Shown here: positions 1 to 7,980 of the stretch, in pieces
Position numbering within the stretch: position 1 is the stretch's first letter
Layout of the letters: each line of letters starts with the position of its first letter
From: Lichenibacterium minor
GTDB lineage: Bacteria; Pseudomonadota; Alphaproteobacteria; Rhizobiales; Beijerinckiaceae
NCBI RefSeq assembly: GCF_004137685.1
Contig: NZ_QYBB01000030.1
Coordinates: forward strand, 1-55,300
Length of the DNA: 55,300 bases
Reading direction: 5' to 3'
Made by a program: the position numbers and the translations under genes
Notes under the pieces: model-generated
What the model was told of the DNA's origin: nothing
Database searches by the model: none
Seen by the model: only the letters and a program-made list of their open reading frames with translations

Positions 1-138
1 GCCGTCGTCGACCCAAAAATCCAACCGCTTCCCGACGCCCGCGACACCACACCAGCCCAGGGGAGGTGAGCAATTACGTTCCGACAGATCGAGCCGGTCC
101 TTATCGATGAAGCCACGCTTGTCTTTGAGGCCGACCAT
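1..138 (-). CDS. possible partial ORF running off the left edge
   Basis: An ATG at 138 on the minus strand opens a frame with no stop to the window edge (46 codons seen). It begins M-V-G-L-K-D-K-R-G and contains I-D-K-D-R-L-D-L. There is no clear ribosome binding site and I do not recognise a family. It may be the start of a gene outside the window or chance coding in a decayed region. Confidence 0.2.
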   Translation of the reverse strand, partial: MVGLKDKRGFIDKDRLDLSERNCSPPLGWCGVAGVGKRLDFWVDDG

Positions 139-833
139 GAGAGGATCCTGCTAGGCTGGTGATCTGCGGTCTGGAGGAATGCCCGGTGACGGCTCGACTG
201 TGACGAGCGCGGAAGCATTCGAGACGCCGCAGCGATACCCTGACTTATCCAGAGCCGCAGCTCCCTGCCCCGGTGCCGGACGCGCACCAAAGCGCGCTGG
301 CGACGAAAGCGTGCCAGCGGTCGAACCCCATGACACCCTTGTCCGCTGGTGCCCGGTGCGGTGCATTACAAGCCGATGCCAAATGTGGGGCATTATGAGG
401 GGCTTACCCTCAGCGCAACGCCAAAGAAAACGCTAAGGCAATGCTTTGGCAGAGGCCAATGGCGGAGAGGGAGGGATTGTGCCCCATCCGACCAGCATCT
501 AGCAAAAACAGACACTTACGCATCACCCACGATGTCCGTGTGTACCACCACTGTGTGCCACTTTCAACTTCGCAGAAGTGACCTCATTCAGGTCACACCG
601 AAAAGGGATTCGAACTCTCATTGGCCGGAGAGGCCGTCGCGGCTCAACGCTGACGCCCGGAAAACGGCCGGGGGTGCGATAGTCTGCTGTCGACCCACTT
701 TAGACATTCCAGGCCAATTATGGACAGCCCCGAAGCGGACGCTCACGGCTCAGCCGTATCAGCGACTATGCGCTCGTTGCGGTTCTGTTCAACGTCAGCA
801 TCTGCCTTGCTTTGCTAAGGCGCACTGACACTA
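139..833. other. gene-poor, decayed segment
   Basis: No frame here looks like a real protein: the open frames lack ribosome binding sites, conserved motifs and the GC3 bias seen elsewhere. It holds a perfect 7-bp inverted repeat with a 5-nt loop (578-596, GTGACCT/AGGTCAC). Around 681-750 the wording (GTCTGCTGTCGACCCACTT, CGAAGCGGAC) resembles the dispersed repeat family noted at 11626 and 38640. It most likely represents eroded mobile or intergenic repeat DNA. Confidence 0.5.
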
Positions 834-1143
834 CGTTGTTGAGAGGATATTGTGCAAACGCGCGATCCAGCCTTGAAGGCCGCGCATTTGCATGATGCGG
901 CCATCCGCCTCGAGGCCCTCCGCTAGCACGCGCGCGTTCTCGTAGACAACTCCAAACAGTCCCTGCTTGGCGTAGGGCAGCGTGAGCCGGTCCTCCACCA
1001 TGGCGGTCTCGAAGCAGGCGATCACCGCGGCCTCGGCGCGATCGGCTGCGGCCCGGGCTCCATCGGCGCGCTCCGTGGCCCGATCGGCTCGGGCCTCTGC
1101 GACTGCCAGGGCTGCGCGCAGCGCCTCTACATCCCACCTCGGT
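834..1143 (-). pseudogene. C-terminal fragment of an unknown coiled-coil protein
   Basis: A minus-strand frame follows an upstream stop near 1145 and runs about 100 codons to the TAG at 834 with no plausible start. It first reads as an Ala/Arg/Glu/Asp-rich helix with the heptad-like pattern expected of a coiled coil (about 1020-1135). The tail then includes the motif E-D-R-L-T-L-P-Y-A-K-Q and ends L-H-N-I-L-S-T-T. The tail looks like genuine protein sequence, but I do not recognise the family. The fragment abuts the IS66-type remnant in another frame, so it is probably the 3' end of a gene cut by that element. Confidence 0.4.
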
Positions 1144-1149
1144 TACAAT

Positions 1150-1341
1150 GCGCCTCTGCACGGCCTGCCGCATCCTTCTTTGACGCGGCGCTGCCCTGGC
1201 TTCGTGTGCCGGCTCCGGAACCAGAACGACGGGCACGAAGGCTGAGGCTGGCTCGGGAACGACACGCTCGACCTTCAACGCACGGCGCCACGCCACCAGT
1301 TGCGACCGGAAGATCCCATGGCGGCGTGCCTTCGCCAACAC
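1150..1341 (-). pseudogene. IS66-family OrfA (TnpA) remnant
   Basis: The minus-strand translation from 1341 reads A-K-A-R-R-H-G-I-F-R-S-Q-L then V-A-W-R-R-A-L, followed by S-A-F-V-P-V-V-L-V-P. This is the helix-turn-helix and the 'FVPV' segment of the small IS66 accessory protein TnpA. After about 45-50 codons the frame turns into unrelated Arg/Gly-rich sequence, and no TnpB or DDE transposase follows. It is an inactive fragment of an insertion sequence at the left border of the catabolic cluster. Confidence 0.6.
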
Positions 1342-1344
1342 TTA

Positions 1345-2136
1345 TCATGTTATTTTCGTGTTCAGTATCTTGCGGGCAGAAACGAACCATCCCAGACCAG
1401 CAGCAGTCGATGTTCGAGGTCGATATTCACAGCCCACAAATCCCTTATATCCCAACTCATCGATAAGATCAAATAAAAATGGAAAATTCAACTCTTCGCC
1501 GTCCGGCTCGTTTCGAGATGGTACGCTAGCGATCTGTATATGGCCAATAATTGGCATCATGGCCTCAAGCCGTCTTGTCACATCTCCATGGATAATCTGA
1601 CAATGATAGATGTCGAATTGAAGTCTAAGGTTCGGCAGCGCGAGATCTTGAATCAGCGCTGCAGCCTCGTCGAAATCCACCAAGTGGTAACCAGGATTGT
1701 CACGGGTGTTGAGCGGTTCCAGCACCAAAGTGACATCAAGGTCGTTTAGACGTTCAGCCGTCCAGGCGACTGCATCGCGGAACGCGCCAGTATGAAGCTT
1801 CGATCGATCAGTCCGACCCGCCATGAGGTGAACGGTGGGCGTGGCGGTGGCGAGTATGTACGGCACGGCCTCATCGAACTTTGCTCGCATCTCGTCCGCG
1901 CGATCCGGTAGGGCCGCCAGGCCGCGCTCGCCAGCCGCCCAGTGTCCGGGAGGCAGATTGAACAGCGCTTGCTGAAGGCCATGGCGCCGAAGCCGTTCGC
2001 CCACCTCATCGGCAGGGTGGTCGTAGGGGAACAGGAACTCGACTGCTTCGAAACCCGCCTGCGCCGCCGCTTCGAACCGGTCGAGAAAGGGCAGTTCGGT
2101 GAACATCAGGGTCAGATTAGCGGCGAAACGCGTCAT
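1345..2136 (-). CDS. otnI: hydroxypyruvate isomerase / 2-oxo-tetronate isomerase family (TIM barrel)
   Basis: A 263-aa AP-endonuclease-2-type TIM barrel, close in length and wording to E. coli Hyi (RFxANLxxxF at the N-terminus, L-P-P-G-H-W-A-A-G-E-R-G at 61-72). The two catalytic glutamates expected in the family are visible (E140 in L-E-P-L-N, E237 in C-E-Y-R-P), with metal ligands D175 in Q-F-D-I-Y-H and Q201. Family members interconvert hydroxypyruvate and tartronate semialdehyde (Hyi) or isomerise 2-oxo-tetronates (OtnI); sequence alone does not decide which. The start is supported by GGAGAA about 8 nt upstream. It is the last gene of the minus-strand catabolic cluster, separated from the next gene by a palindrome-rich gap. 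Confidence 0.85.
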   Translation of the reverse strand: MTRFAANLTLMFTELPFLDRFEAAAQAGFEAVEFLFPYDHPADEVGERLRRHGLQQALFNLPPGHWAAGERGLAALPDRADEMRAKFDEAVPYILATATPTVHLMAGRTDRSKLHTGAFRDAVAWTAERLNDLDVTLVLEPLNTRDNPGYHLVDFDEAAALIQDLALPNLRLQFDIYHCQIIHGDVTRRLEAMMPIIGHIQIASVPSRNEPDGEELNFPFLFDLIDELGYKGFVGCEYRPRTSTAAGLGWFVSARKILNTKIT

Positions 2137-2256
2137 CGGGGCATTCTCCGTTCGGTGTGTGGGAGCCTGCGGGCTTGGTGGCGCACCGAGCTTTCGAAAA
2201 AAGGCTGCGGTGATCCGTGCCGGCGGGCGCTGTGTCGCGGCGTCGCCCGGAGGAGA

Positions 2257-2336
2257 TCATACGGGATCCGCTGGACCAGACCGGTACCTTCTGCCCTTGC
2301 CGAAACCCGAGGTGATCCAGCGGATCTCGTATCAGA
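2257..2336. repeat. inverted repeat, about 19-bp imperfect arms
   Basis: The arm at 2265-2275 (GATCCGCTGGA) is repeated in inverse at 2316-2326, perfect over 11 bp. The match extends outward through ATACG/CGTAT with one mismatch. It lies in the 294-bp gap between otnI and the hydroxyacid oxidase gene, next to a second palindrome (2348-2391). It could be a REP-like intergenic element or a strong mRNA stem-loop separating the two genes. Confidence 0.55.
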
Positions 2337-2347
2337 GGTTTAACTCG

Positions 2348-2391
2348 CGTGATCCCGCCCCAGAGCCATGAAGTGGCAAAGCGGGATCACG
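2348..2391 (-). terminator. 11-bp hairpin after the hydroxyacid oxidase gene
   Basis: CGTGATCCCGC (2348-2358) and GCGGGATCACG (2381-2391) are perfect inverse copies with a 22-nt loop. The structure lies 40 nt beyond the stop codon of the minus-strand gene ending at 2431. No T-tract follows, so it may protect or process mRNA rather than terminate. Together with 2257-2336 it forms a tandem pair of palindromes. Confidence 0.4.
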
Positions 2392-2430
2392 TGACTCTCG
2401 TACGCTAACCCCTTCTCGGATAGCGGGCAG

Positions 2431-3579
2431 TTACCTGAAACGCAGGTTTCCTGTCCCTAGCTGGCTCACGGACGTGCATCCCATGAGCCTCATGTCTCGC
2501 TCGATCTCGAGCCTCATCAAGTTCAAGGCCCGTTCCACGCCGGCTTGCCCCGCCGCCGCGAGCGGAAACAGGTAGTAACGCCCCAAGCCGACAGCTTTCG
2601 CACCTAGAGAGAGCGCCTTGAGAACGTGTGTCCCGCGCTGAACGCCGCCGTCCATGATCACGTCGAGCCGATCGCCCGCAGCATCGACCACCTCCGCGAG
2701 CTGGTCGAACGCCGACCGCGATCCGTCGAGCTGTCGCCCGCCATGGTTGGACAGTATCACGCCTGTGCAGCCGATCTCCGCCGCGCGCTGTGCGTCCGCG
2801 GCCGACATCACGCCCTTAAGGCAGAACTGGCCACCCCACTCCCGCACCATGGCGGCAACATCGTCCCACGACAGTGCAGGATCCAGCATTTCGGTAAAGT
2901 ATCGGCTGATCGAGAGGGCGCCCCCGCCCATGTCGACGTGATCGTCAAGCTGCGGCAGCTTGAACTTCTCGTGCGTGAAGTAGCTGATCGCCCAGGACGG
3001 CTTGAGGGCGAACTGCATGATGCCCGAAGCGCTCAGGCGAAACGGGATAGAGAAACCCGTGCGCTTGTCCCGCTCCCGGTTCCCCCCGGTAATGCTGTCG
3101 ACCGTGAGCATCATGACCTCGATCCCGGCCTTCTTGGCGCGGGCCATCATCTCGCGGTTCAGGGCCCGGTCCTTGTGGAAGTAGAACTGGTAGACCTGAG
3201 GCCCAGTGCTGATCCGCCGCGCTTCCTCCAGGCTGACCGTCCCGAGCGAGGACACGCCGAACATCGTGCCGTATTTGGCCGCTGCCGCCGCCACGGCGCG
3301 CTCACCCTGATGGTGGAACAGGCGCTGCAGCGCGGTCGGCGAGCAATAGACCGGCATCGCCAGCTTCTGCCCCATTACGGTCACAGACATGTCGACGTCG
3401 CCGACCCCGCGCAGCACGTTGGGCACGAGGTCGCAGGCCTCGAACGCGCCCGTGTTGCGACGGTAGGTCGCCTCATCGTCCGCTCCGCCGTCGATGTAAT
3501 CGAAGATCGGCCGAGGCAGGCGCCGCTTCGCGAGGCGCCGGAAGTCGTGGAAATTGTAGCACTGCTGAATAGACATCAT
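2431..3579 (-). CDS. FMN-dependent alpha-hydroxyacid oxidase/dehydrogenase (LldD/glycolate oxidase family)
   Basis: A 382-aa TIM-barrel flavoprotein of the usual length. The signature S-N-H-G-G-R-Q-L-D-G is at 277-286, with catalytic His279 and substrate-binding Arg282, and the N-terminal F-D-Y-I-D-G-G-A motif lies at 26-33. The family oxidises L-2-hydroxyacids (L-lactate, glycolate, mandelate) to 2-oxoacids at the membrane or in the cytosol. Next to an AldA-type aldehyde dehydrogenase, the likely job is lactate to pyruvate or glycolate to glyoxylate. Met codons at 3579 and 3576 are both possible starts, and neither has a strong ribosome binding site. The exact substrate cannot be told from sequence. 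Confidence 0.85.
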   Translation of the reverse strand: MMSIQQCYNFHDFRRLAKRRLPRPIFDYIDGGADDEATYRRNTGAFEACDLVPNVLRGVGDVDMSVTVMGQKLAMPVYCSPTALQRLFHHQGERAVAAAAAKYGTMFGVSSLGTVSLEEARRISTGPQVYQFYFHKDRALNREMMARAKKAGIEVMMLTVDSITGGNRERDKRTGFSIPFRLSASGIMQFALKPSWAISYFTHEKFKLPQLDDHVDMGGGALSISRYFTEMLDPALSWDDVAAMVREWGGQFCLKGVMSAADAQRAAEIGCTGVILSNHGGRQLDGSRSAFDQLAEVVDAAGDRLDVIMDGGVQRGTHVLKALSLGAKAVGLGRYYLFPLAAAGQAGVERALNLMRLEIERDMRLMGCTSVSQLGTGNLRFR

Positions 3580-3720
3580 ATCGGTCCGTCAAAAGCCTGC
3601 GTAGGGAGCGACGACGCGCCGCCCACACGGCTCCCGGCCCGGCGGGAGCCCGCGCGGGACGGTCCGCACGGCCGCGACCTCGGGGTGCGCCGTGGAGGGC
3701 GTCCCGTGGTCCAGGCGGAC

Positions 3721-5202
3721 TCACCGTCCCTGGATGTAGACCACGTGGGTTTCGGTGAACTCGTACAGGCCGTGCTTGCCGTCGGCGCCCCCGATCCCCG
3801 ATTTGCGGCGGCCGGCGTGGAACCCCTGCATGGCCTCAAAGTGCTCGCGGTTGACGTAGGTTTCCCCAAACTTCAACTCTCGGCTGGCCTTCAGCGCGGC
3901 GTTCAAGTCGTTGGTGAAGATCGATGAGGTCAGGCCGTAGTCGGAGTCGTTGGCCAGCCCAATCGCCTCATCGATATCCTCCACCATCTGCACCGGCAAC
4001 ACCGGACCGAAGATCTCGCTGCGCATGATGTCGTGGTCGGCGCGCACACCGGTGATCAGGGTCGGCTCGTAATGGTGCCCGACGGACTTGTCGGAGACGC
4101 GACCGCCGGTGACGACCGACGCGCCTTCGGCCTTGGCGCGCTCGACAGCCTGCGCGACCTTCTCGAGACCGGCGCGACTGACCAGCGGTCCCATATGGAG
4201 GTCGGTTTCCACCGACGGATCGCCGTAACGGGTTGTCTCGAGCAGCCGCTTGAGCTTGTCGACCAGCGCATCGTGGACGGAGCGCTCGACGTAGACGCGC
4301 TCGGCGCAATTGCAGACCTGTCCGGTGTTGATCACCCGAGAGTCGTAGATCGCCTTGGCGGCGAGATCGAGGTCGGCGCTCGCCAGCACGATCGCCGGGG
4401 CCTTGCCGCCGAGCTCGAGGTTGACGCGCGTCAGGTTCTGCCCAGCGGTCTGCATAATCCGCGACCCGGTGCCCACGCTCCCGGTGAAGGTGACGAGGTC
4501 GATGCCCTTGTGCTCCACGAGCGCCTGGCCGGTGCCAGCGCCTCGTCCGCCCACGACGTTCACGACGCCCGGGGGGAGGTCCGTTTCGGCGACCAGCTCT
4601 GCAAACACGAAGGCGTTGATCGGCGTCTCCTCGCTCGGCTTGATCACGATCGTGTTGCCGGTGACGAGGGCCGGGGCGAGCTTGCGGGCGATGAGGAAGA
4701 AAGGGAAGTTCCACGGCAGGATGCCGGCCACCGTGCCGATGGGCTTGCGCAGCAGGAAGATCGTCTCGTTAGGCCGGTCGCTGGTGATGACCTCGCCTTC
4801 GAGGCGCCGGGCCCATTCGGCCATGTAATCGATGTAGTCGGCCGTGAAGTCGACCTCGATCTGGGCCAAGGGCCGGACCTTGCCCTGCTCCTTGACCACG
4901 ATGTCGGCCAGCTCCAGCCGGTGCGTACGGACCTTGGCGGAAATCTGACGCAGAAAACCGGCGCGCTCGATAGCGGGGCGCTTCTCCCAGGCGACCTGGG
5001 CCCGGCGGGCGGCCTGCACCGCGGCGTCAACGGCAGCGGCGCCGCTGTCAGGCACGCGCCCGAGCAACGAGCCGTCGGCGGGGTTCATCACCTCGATGTA
5101 GTCGGTCGCCCCATCGACGAAGCGGCCATCGATGAAGTTCCTGTAGTCGATAGGCCCACCGGAGAACTTGTTCGCGGGGGGTCGGAATGCGTTCGTCGAC
5201 AT
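3721..5202 (-). CDS. aldA: NAD-dependent lactaldehyde/glycolaldehyde dehydrogenase (AldA-like)
   Basis: A 493-aa class I aldehyde dehydrogenase. It has P-W-N-F-P (N165), the general base E263 in N-L-E-L-G-G, and the nucleophile Cys297 in G-Q-V-C-N-C-A-E-R. That last string and the C-terminal A-M-Q-G-F-H-A-G with S-G-I-G-G-A-D-G-K-H-G-L match E. coli AldA, which oxidises L-lactaldehyde and glycolaldehyde to lactate and glycolate. The ATG at 5202 is preferred because GGAG lies 10 nt upstream; a TTG at 5247 would add 15 residues but has no binding site. It sits between the cupin gene and the hydroxyacid oxidase gene, which would take its product one step further. Confidence 0.88.
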   Translation of the reverse strand: MSTNAFRPPANKFSGGPIDYRNFIDGRFVDGATDYIEVMNPADGSLLGRVPDSGAAAVDAAVQAARRAQVAWEKRPAIERAGFLRQISAKVRTHRLELADIVVKEQGKVRPLAQIEVDFTADYIDYMAEWARRLEGEVITSDRPNETIFLLRKPIGTVAGILPWNFPFFLIARKLAPALVTGNTIVIKPSEETPINAFVFAELVAETDLPPGVVNVVGGRGAGTGQALVEHKGIDLVTFTGSVGTGSRIMQTAGQNLTRVNLELGGKAPAIVLASADLDLAAKAIYDSRVINTGQVCNCAERVYVERSVHDALVDKLKRLLETTRYGDPSVETDLHMGPLVSRAGLEKVAQAVERAKAEGASVVTGGRVSDKSVGHHYEPTLITGVRADHDIMRSEIFGPVLPVQMVEDIDEAIGLANDSDYGLTSSIFTNDLNAALKASRELKFGETYVNREHFEAMQGFHAGRRKSGIGGADGKHGLYEFTETHVVYIQGR

Positions 5203-5295
5203 CGTCTGTAGTCTCCGTCTGTAGCCGGGAAGGTCGTTCTCTGACAAAAGGTCGGTCGAGGCGCGTCCGTCGCACCCGGGCCGGGCTTTTCGGAT

Positions 5296-5928
5296 TCAGC
5301 CGCGGTCGGCGCCCGCGCCTTCAAGGTGGTCGTTCCAGACGAACGAGGCCTCGTCTCTCACGCGCTCCGGCGTCAGCTCCGGAAAGCAGATGGCCTCCAG
5401 GGGGCCGTCGTAGCGGATGTAGTCCGCCATAGACTTGAGCGTCGTCGTGCCCTGGATCGGAAAGAACGACGTCGGCTCGGCATAATCGTAGACCATCAGG
5501 AACCGGCCCGTCGTCTCGGTGCCGTCCGGCAACGCGACGCCCGGAGGGCAGGCCGTCCAGGTGTGGGGGACACCCTCCGGAATGTCGACGAGCGTCCCAT
5601 GCGGGATGACGTAGACGCGCCCGTTGAGCTCCACGAGGCCCACGCCGCCGGTGACGAGGATCCGCTCGGCCAGCAGGCGCCTGTCTTCGTCCCTCTCCGC
5701 CATGGTCACATGCACGTGCCTGGGCAACCGGAGCTTGTGGTCGAAGGGGATGAAGCCGAGCTGCCCGCGCTGTGTCGAGGGATAAGGCAACGTGCCGCCG
5801 GGGTAGAGCTCGTGCATGGTCAGCGGGATTGTGGAGAACGGCGTCTTGATCGTCGCTCCGCTACCGTGGGTGATGCGACACCCGTTCGGGAGCAGGAAGC
5901 CGTTCGGCTTGATGTCAGTGCTGGTCAT
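5296..5928 (-). CDS. cupin-fold protein of unknown substrate
   Basis: A 210-aa protein with both cupin motifs: H71-x-H73-x4-E78 in motif 1 and P-E-G-V-P-H (H122) in motif 2. These give a typical 3-His/1-Glu metal site. A perfect GGAGG lies 7 nt before the ATG. It is read with the aldehyde dehydrogenase gene 93 nt downstream, so it probably acts on the same compound as an isomerase, lyase, dioxygenase or sensor. It is unlike the short KdgF or AraC-type cupins in having a long N-terminal part, and I cannot name the reaction. Confidence 0.7.
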   Translation of the reverse strand: MTSTDIKPNGFLLPNGCRITHGSGATIKTPFSTIPLTMHELYPGGTLPYPSTQRGQLGFIPFDHKLRLPRHVHVTMAERDEDRRLLAERILVTGGVGLVELNGRVYVIPHGTLVDIPEGVPHTWTACPPGVALPDGTETTGRFLMVYDYAEPTSFFPIQGTTTLKSMADYIRYDGPLEAICFPELTPERVRDEASFVWNDHLEGAGADRG

Positions 5929-6070
5929 TGCAAGCCTCCGAAATTCACCCCTGGTCGGCCAGGGCGTGTGGTGTGCGATCCGTGCCTCGACGCAGCCGAA
6001 AGGCGTGCAGGACGAGCGTGAGGCGGATCTGACGTCGGATTCGACCGATCCGAGAGTGTCGTCGCGCCGA

Positions 6071-6096
6071 AATGAGCGGTCCCGACGCCGCTCATT
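6071..6096 (-). terminator. 9-bp hairpin immediately after the TRAP permease stop
   Basis: AATGAGCGG (6071-6079) and CCGCTCATT (6088-6096) form a perfect 9-bp stem with an 8-nt loop. It begins directly next to the TAG stop (6097-6099) of the minus-strand TRAP permease gene. Only a short T run follows. It should terminate or stabilise the TRAP transcript and separates uptake genes from the enzyme genes. Confidence 0.6.
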
Positions 6097-7977
6097 CTAC
6101 AGAAAGACCGTCGAGATCCACGGCACGGCCGCGATGACGATGGTACCGATCAACAACGCCACCATGTAACCGGCGATGGGACGCATGCCCCGGTCGGGGT
6201 TCACGCGGCTGACCGCGCATGCGGAGTAGTAGCCGACGCCGAACGGCGGGGCGAACAATCCGATGCCCATCGAAAGGATCACCACCATCGCGTAGTGGAC
6301 CTCGTTCACCCCGACCTGTTTAGCGATGGGAAACAGCAGCGGCCCGAAAAGCACGATCGCCGGGATTCCCTCCAGGACGCTGCCCAGGATGATGAACGCG
6401 ACGATGTTGACGGCTAGGAAGGTGGGTATGCCGCCGGGCAGGCCGGTCATGAACGCCGCCAGGGCGGACGAGAAGCCCGACTGCGTGAGCGCCCAGGCCA
6501 TGCCGGTCGCTGTCCCGATGATCAGCAGGATCGCCCCGGACAGGGTCGCCGTGGTCACCAGCATCGGATAAATGCGGCTCCAGTCGAAGCGGCGGTAGAT
6601 CAGCAGACCCGCCATGACGGAATAAGCGATGCCGATCGTGGACACTTCCGTCGCGGTGGCGACGCCCTCGATCACGGCGGCCCTGATCACGAAGGGCAGA
6701 GCCAGGGCGGGCACGGCCACGACAAAGGTTTGACCGATGACTCGCGCCGAAGGCCGGGCGGCTTGGCTCATGTCCTCGCCGCGGTAGCGCCACCAAACCA
6801 GGGCGCAGAGCGTGATGCCGAGCACCACGCCCGGCAGGAGGCCGCCAGTGAACAGGGCCGTGATGGACACACCCGTGACCGAGCCGATGGTGATCAGCAC
6901 GATCGAGGGCGGGATCGTCTCAGTCTGCGCTCCCGTGGCGGCCAGCAGCGCCACGAGATCGCCCTCGTCGGCGCCGCGCGCCTTCATCTCGGGAAACAGC
7001 ACGGGGGCGATGGCCGCCATATCGGCTGCCTTGGATCCCGATATGCCCGAAACGAGGTACATCGCGCCGACGAGGACGTAGTGGAGGCCGCCGCGCACGT
7101 GCCCGAGCAGGGCGGCAAGGAATCCTACCATGGCTCGGGCCATGCCGGTCATCTCGATCAGGAGCCCGAGAAAGACGAACAGCGGTATGGCGAGCAGGAT
7201 GAGGTGGCTCATGCCTTCGGACAGGCGATCGATGACAACATCCACCGGGGTCGTGGTCGTCAGCGCGATGTAGCCGAAGGTCGCCAAACCGAACGCGAAG
7301 GCGATCGGCACCGCCCCGAGCACCATGAGCCCGACCAACCCGACGAAGAAGATGAGCAAATTCAGATTGCCGAGTGAGCCGAGCGTCGGCGCGACGGCAA
7401 CGAGCAGGCCCATCACCGCCGCCACCGCCAGGCAGGCGCCGACGACGTGGCGCATGCCGCCCTCCGCAGCGAGGCGCAGGACTGCCACCACAGCCATCAA
7501 CGCCAGGCCGACCGGTATCGCCGCCGCCCGCCAAGCATTGGAGATCTCGAGGACCGGCGTGGACACGAAGGACTCGTCCGACACGAAATCGTATGCCGGC
7601 ATCAGGGCCACTGCGACAAAGGCCAGCGGCGCTGCGATGGCTACGGCATCGAGGAACGCCCGGGGTCCTGGCGGCAGGCGACTCGCGATAGCCGTCATGC
7701 GCATGTGTTCGCCCCTTTGAAAGGCGATGACCGAGCCGAGCATCGCGAGCCACAGGAAGAGGATCTCCGCGACTTCGTCGGTCCACACCAAAGGCGATTG
7801 GAAGACGTAACGGGCCACGATGCCGGTAAACAGCACGGTGATCTCGACCAGCAGGATGAGCGCCGCCGGGACCTCGACAATGGGCCTCAGCGCAGCGCTG
7901 ACACGGCTGGCCAAGCGCGGCAGGGCCGCACTACGATATCCCAGCGCCCGGGATTGAAGGTCTGTGGCGGGGGTCAT
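6097..7977 (-). CDS. fused TRAP transporter permease (DctQ + DctM)
   Basis: A 626-aa membrane protein joining the two TRAP permease subunits. Residues about 30-175 form a four-helix DctQ-type small subunit with the W-T-D-E-V-A-E segment. Residues about 205-626 form the DctM-type large subunit with about 12 helices, including G-S-K-A-A-D-M-A-A-I-A and S-I-V-L-I-T-I-G. TRAP systems use an ion gradient to import organic acids captured by a periplasmic binding protein. Its ATG is 3 nt after the TGA of the binding-protein gene (TGA-gtc-ATG), so translation is probably coupled. The fusion is known in the family but less common than separate subunits. Confidence 0.9.
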   Translation of the reverse strand: MTPATDLQSRALGYRSAALPRLASRVSAALRPIVEVPAALILLVEITVLFTGIVARYVFQSPLVWTDEVAEILFLWLAMLGSVIAFQRGEHMRMTAIASRLPPGPRAFLDAVAIAAPLAFVAVALMPAYDFVSDESFVSTPVLEISNAWRAAAIPVGLALMAVVAVLRLAAEGGMRHVVGACLAVAAVMGLLVAVAPTLGSLGNLNLLIFFVGLVGLMVLGAVPIAFAFGLATFGYIALTTTTPVDVVIDRLSEGMSHLILLAIPLFVFLGLLIEMTGMARAMVGFLAALLGHVRGGLHYVLVGAMYLVSGISGSKAADMAAIAPVLFPEMKARGADEGDLVALLAATGAQTETIPPSIVLITIGSVTGVSITALFTGGLLPGVVLGITLCALVWWRYRGEDMSQAARPSARVIGQTFVVAVPALALPFVIRAAVIEGVATATEVSTIGIAYSVMAGLLIYRRFDWSRIYPMLVTTATLSGAILLIIGTATGMAWALTQSGFSSALAAFMTGLPGGIPTFLAVNIVAFIILGSVLEGIPAIVLFGPLLFPIAKQVGVNEVHYAMVVILSMGIGLFAPPFGVGYYSACAVSRVNPDRGMRPIAGYMVALLIGTIVIAAVPWISTVFL

Positions 7978-7980
7978 GAC

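Noticed and set aside
600..640. tRNA-like T-loop wording (GAGTTCGAATCCC on the minus strand)
   Set aside because: The bases on each side do not pair into a T-stem and no anticodon or acceptor stem can be drawn, so it is not a tRNA.
349..828. 159-codon plus-strand open frame
   Set aside because: No ribosome binding site, no motif and no GC3 bias; composition fits decayed repeat DNA.
2626..3927. 433-codon plus-strand frame antisense to the hydroxyacid oxidase gene
   Set aside because: The opposite strand encodes complete FMN-oxidase motifs; the antisense reading has none.
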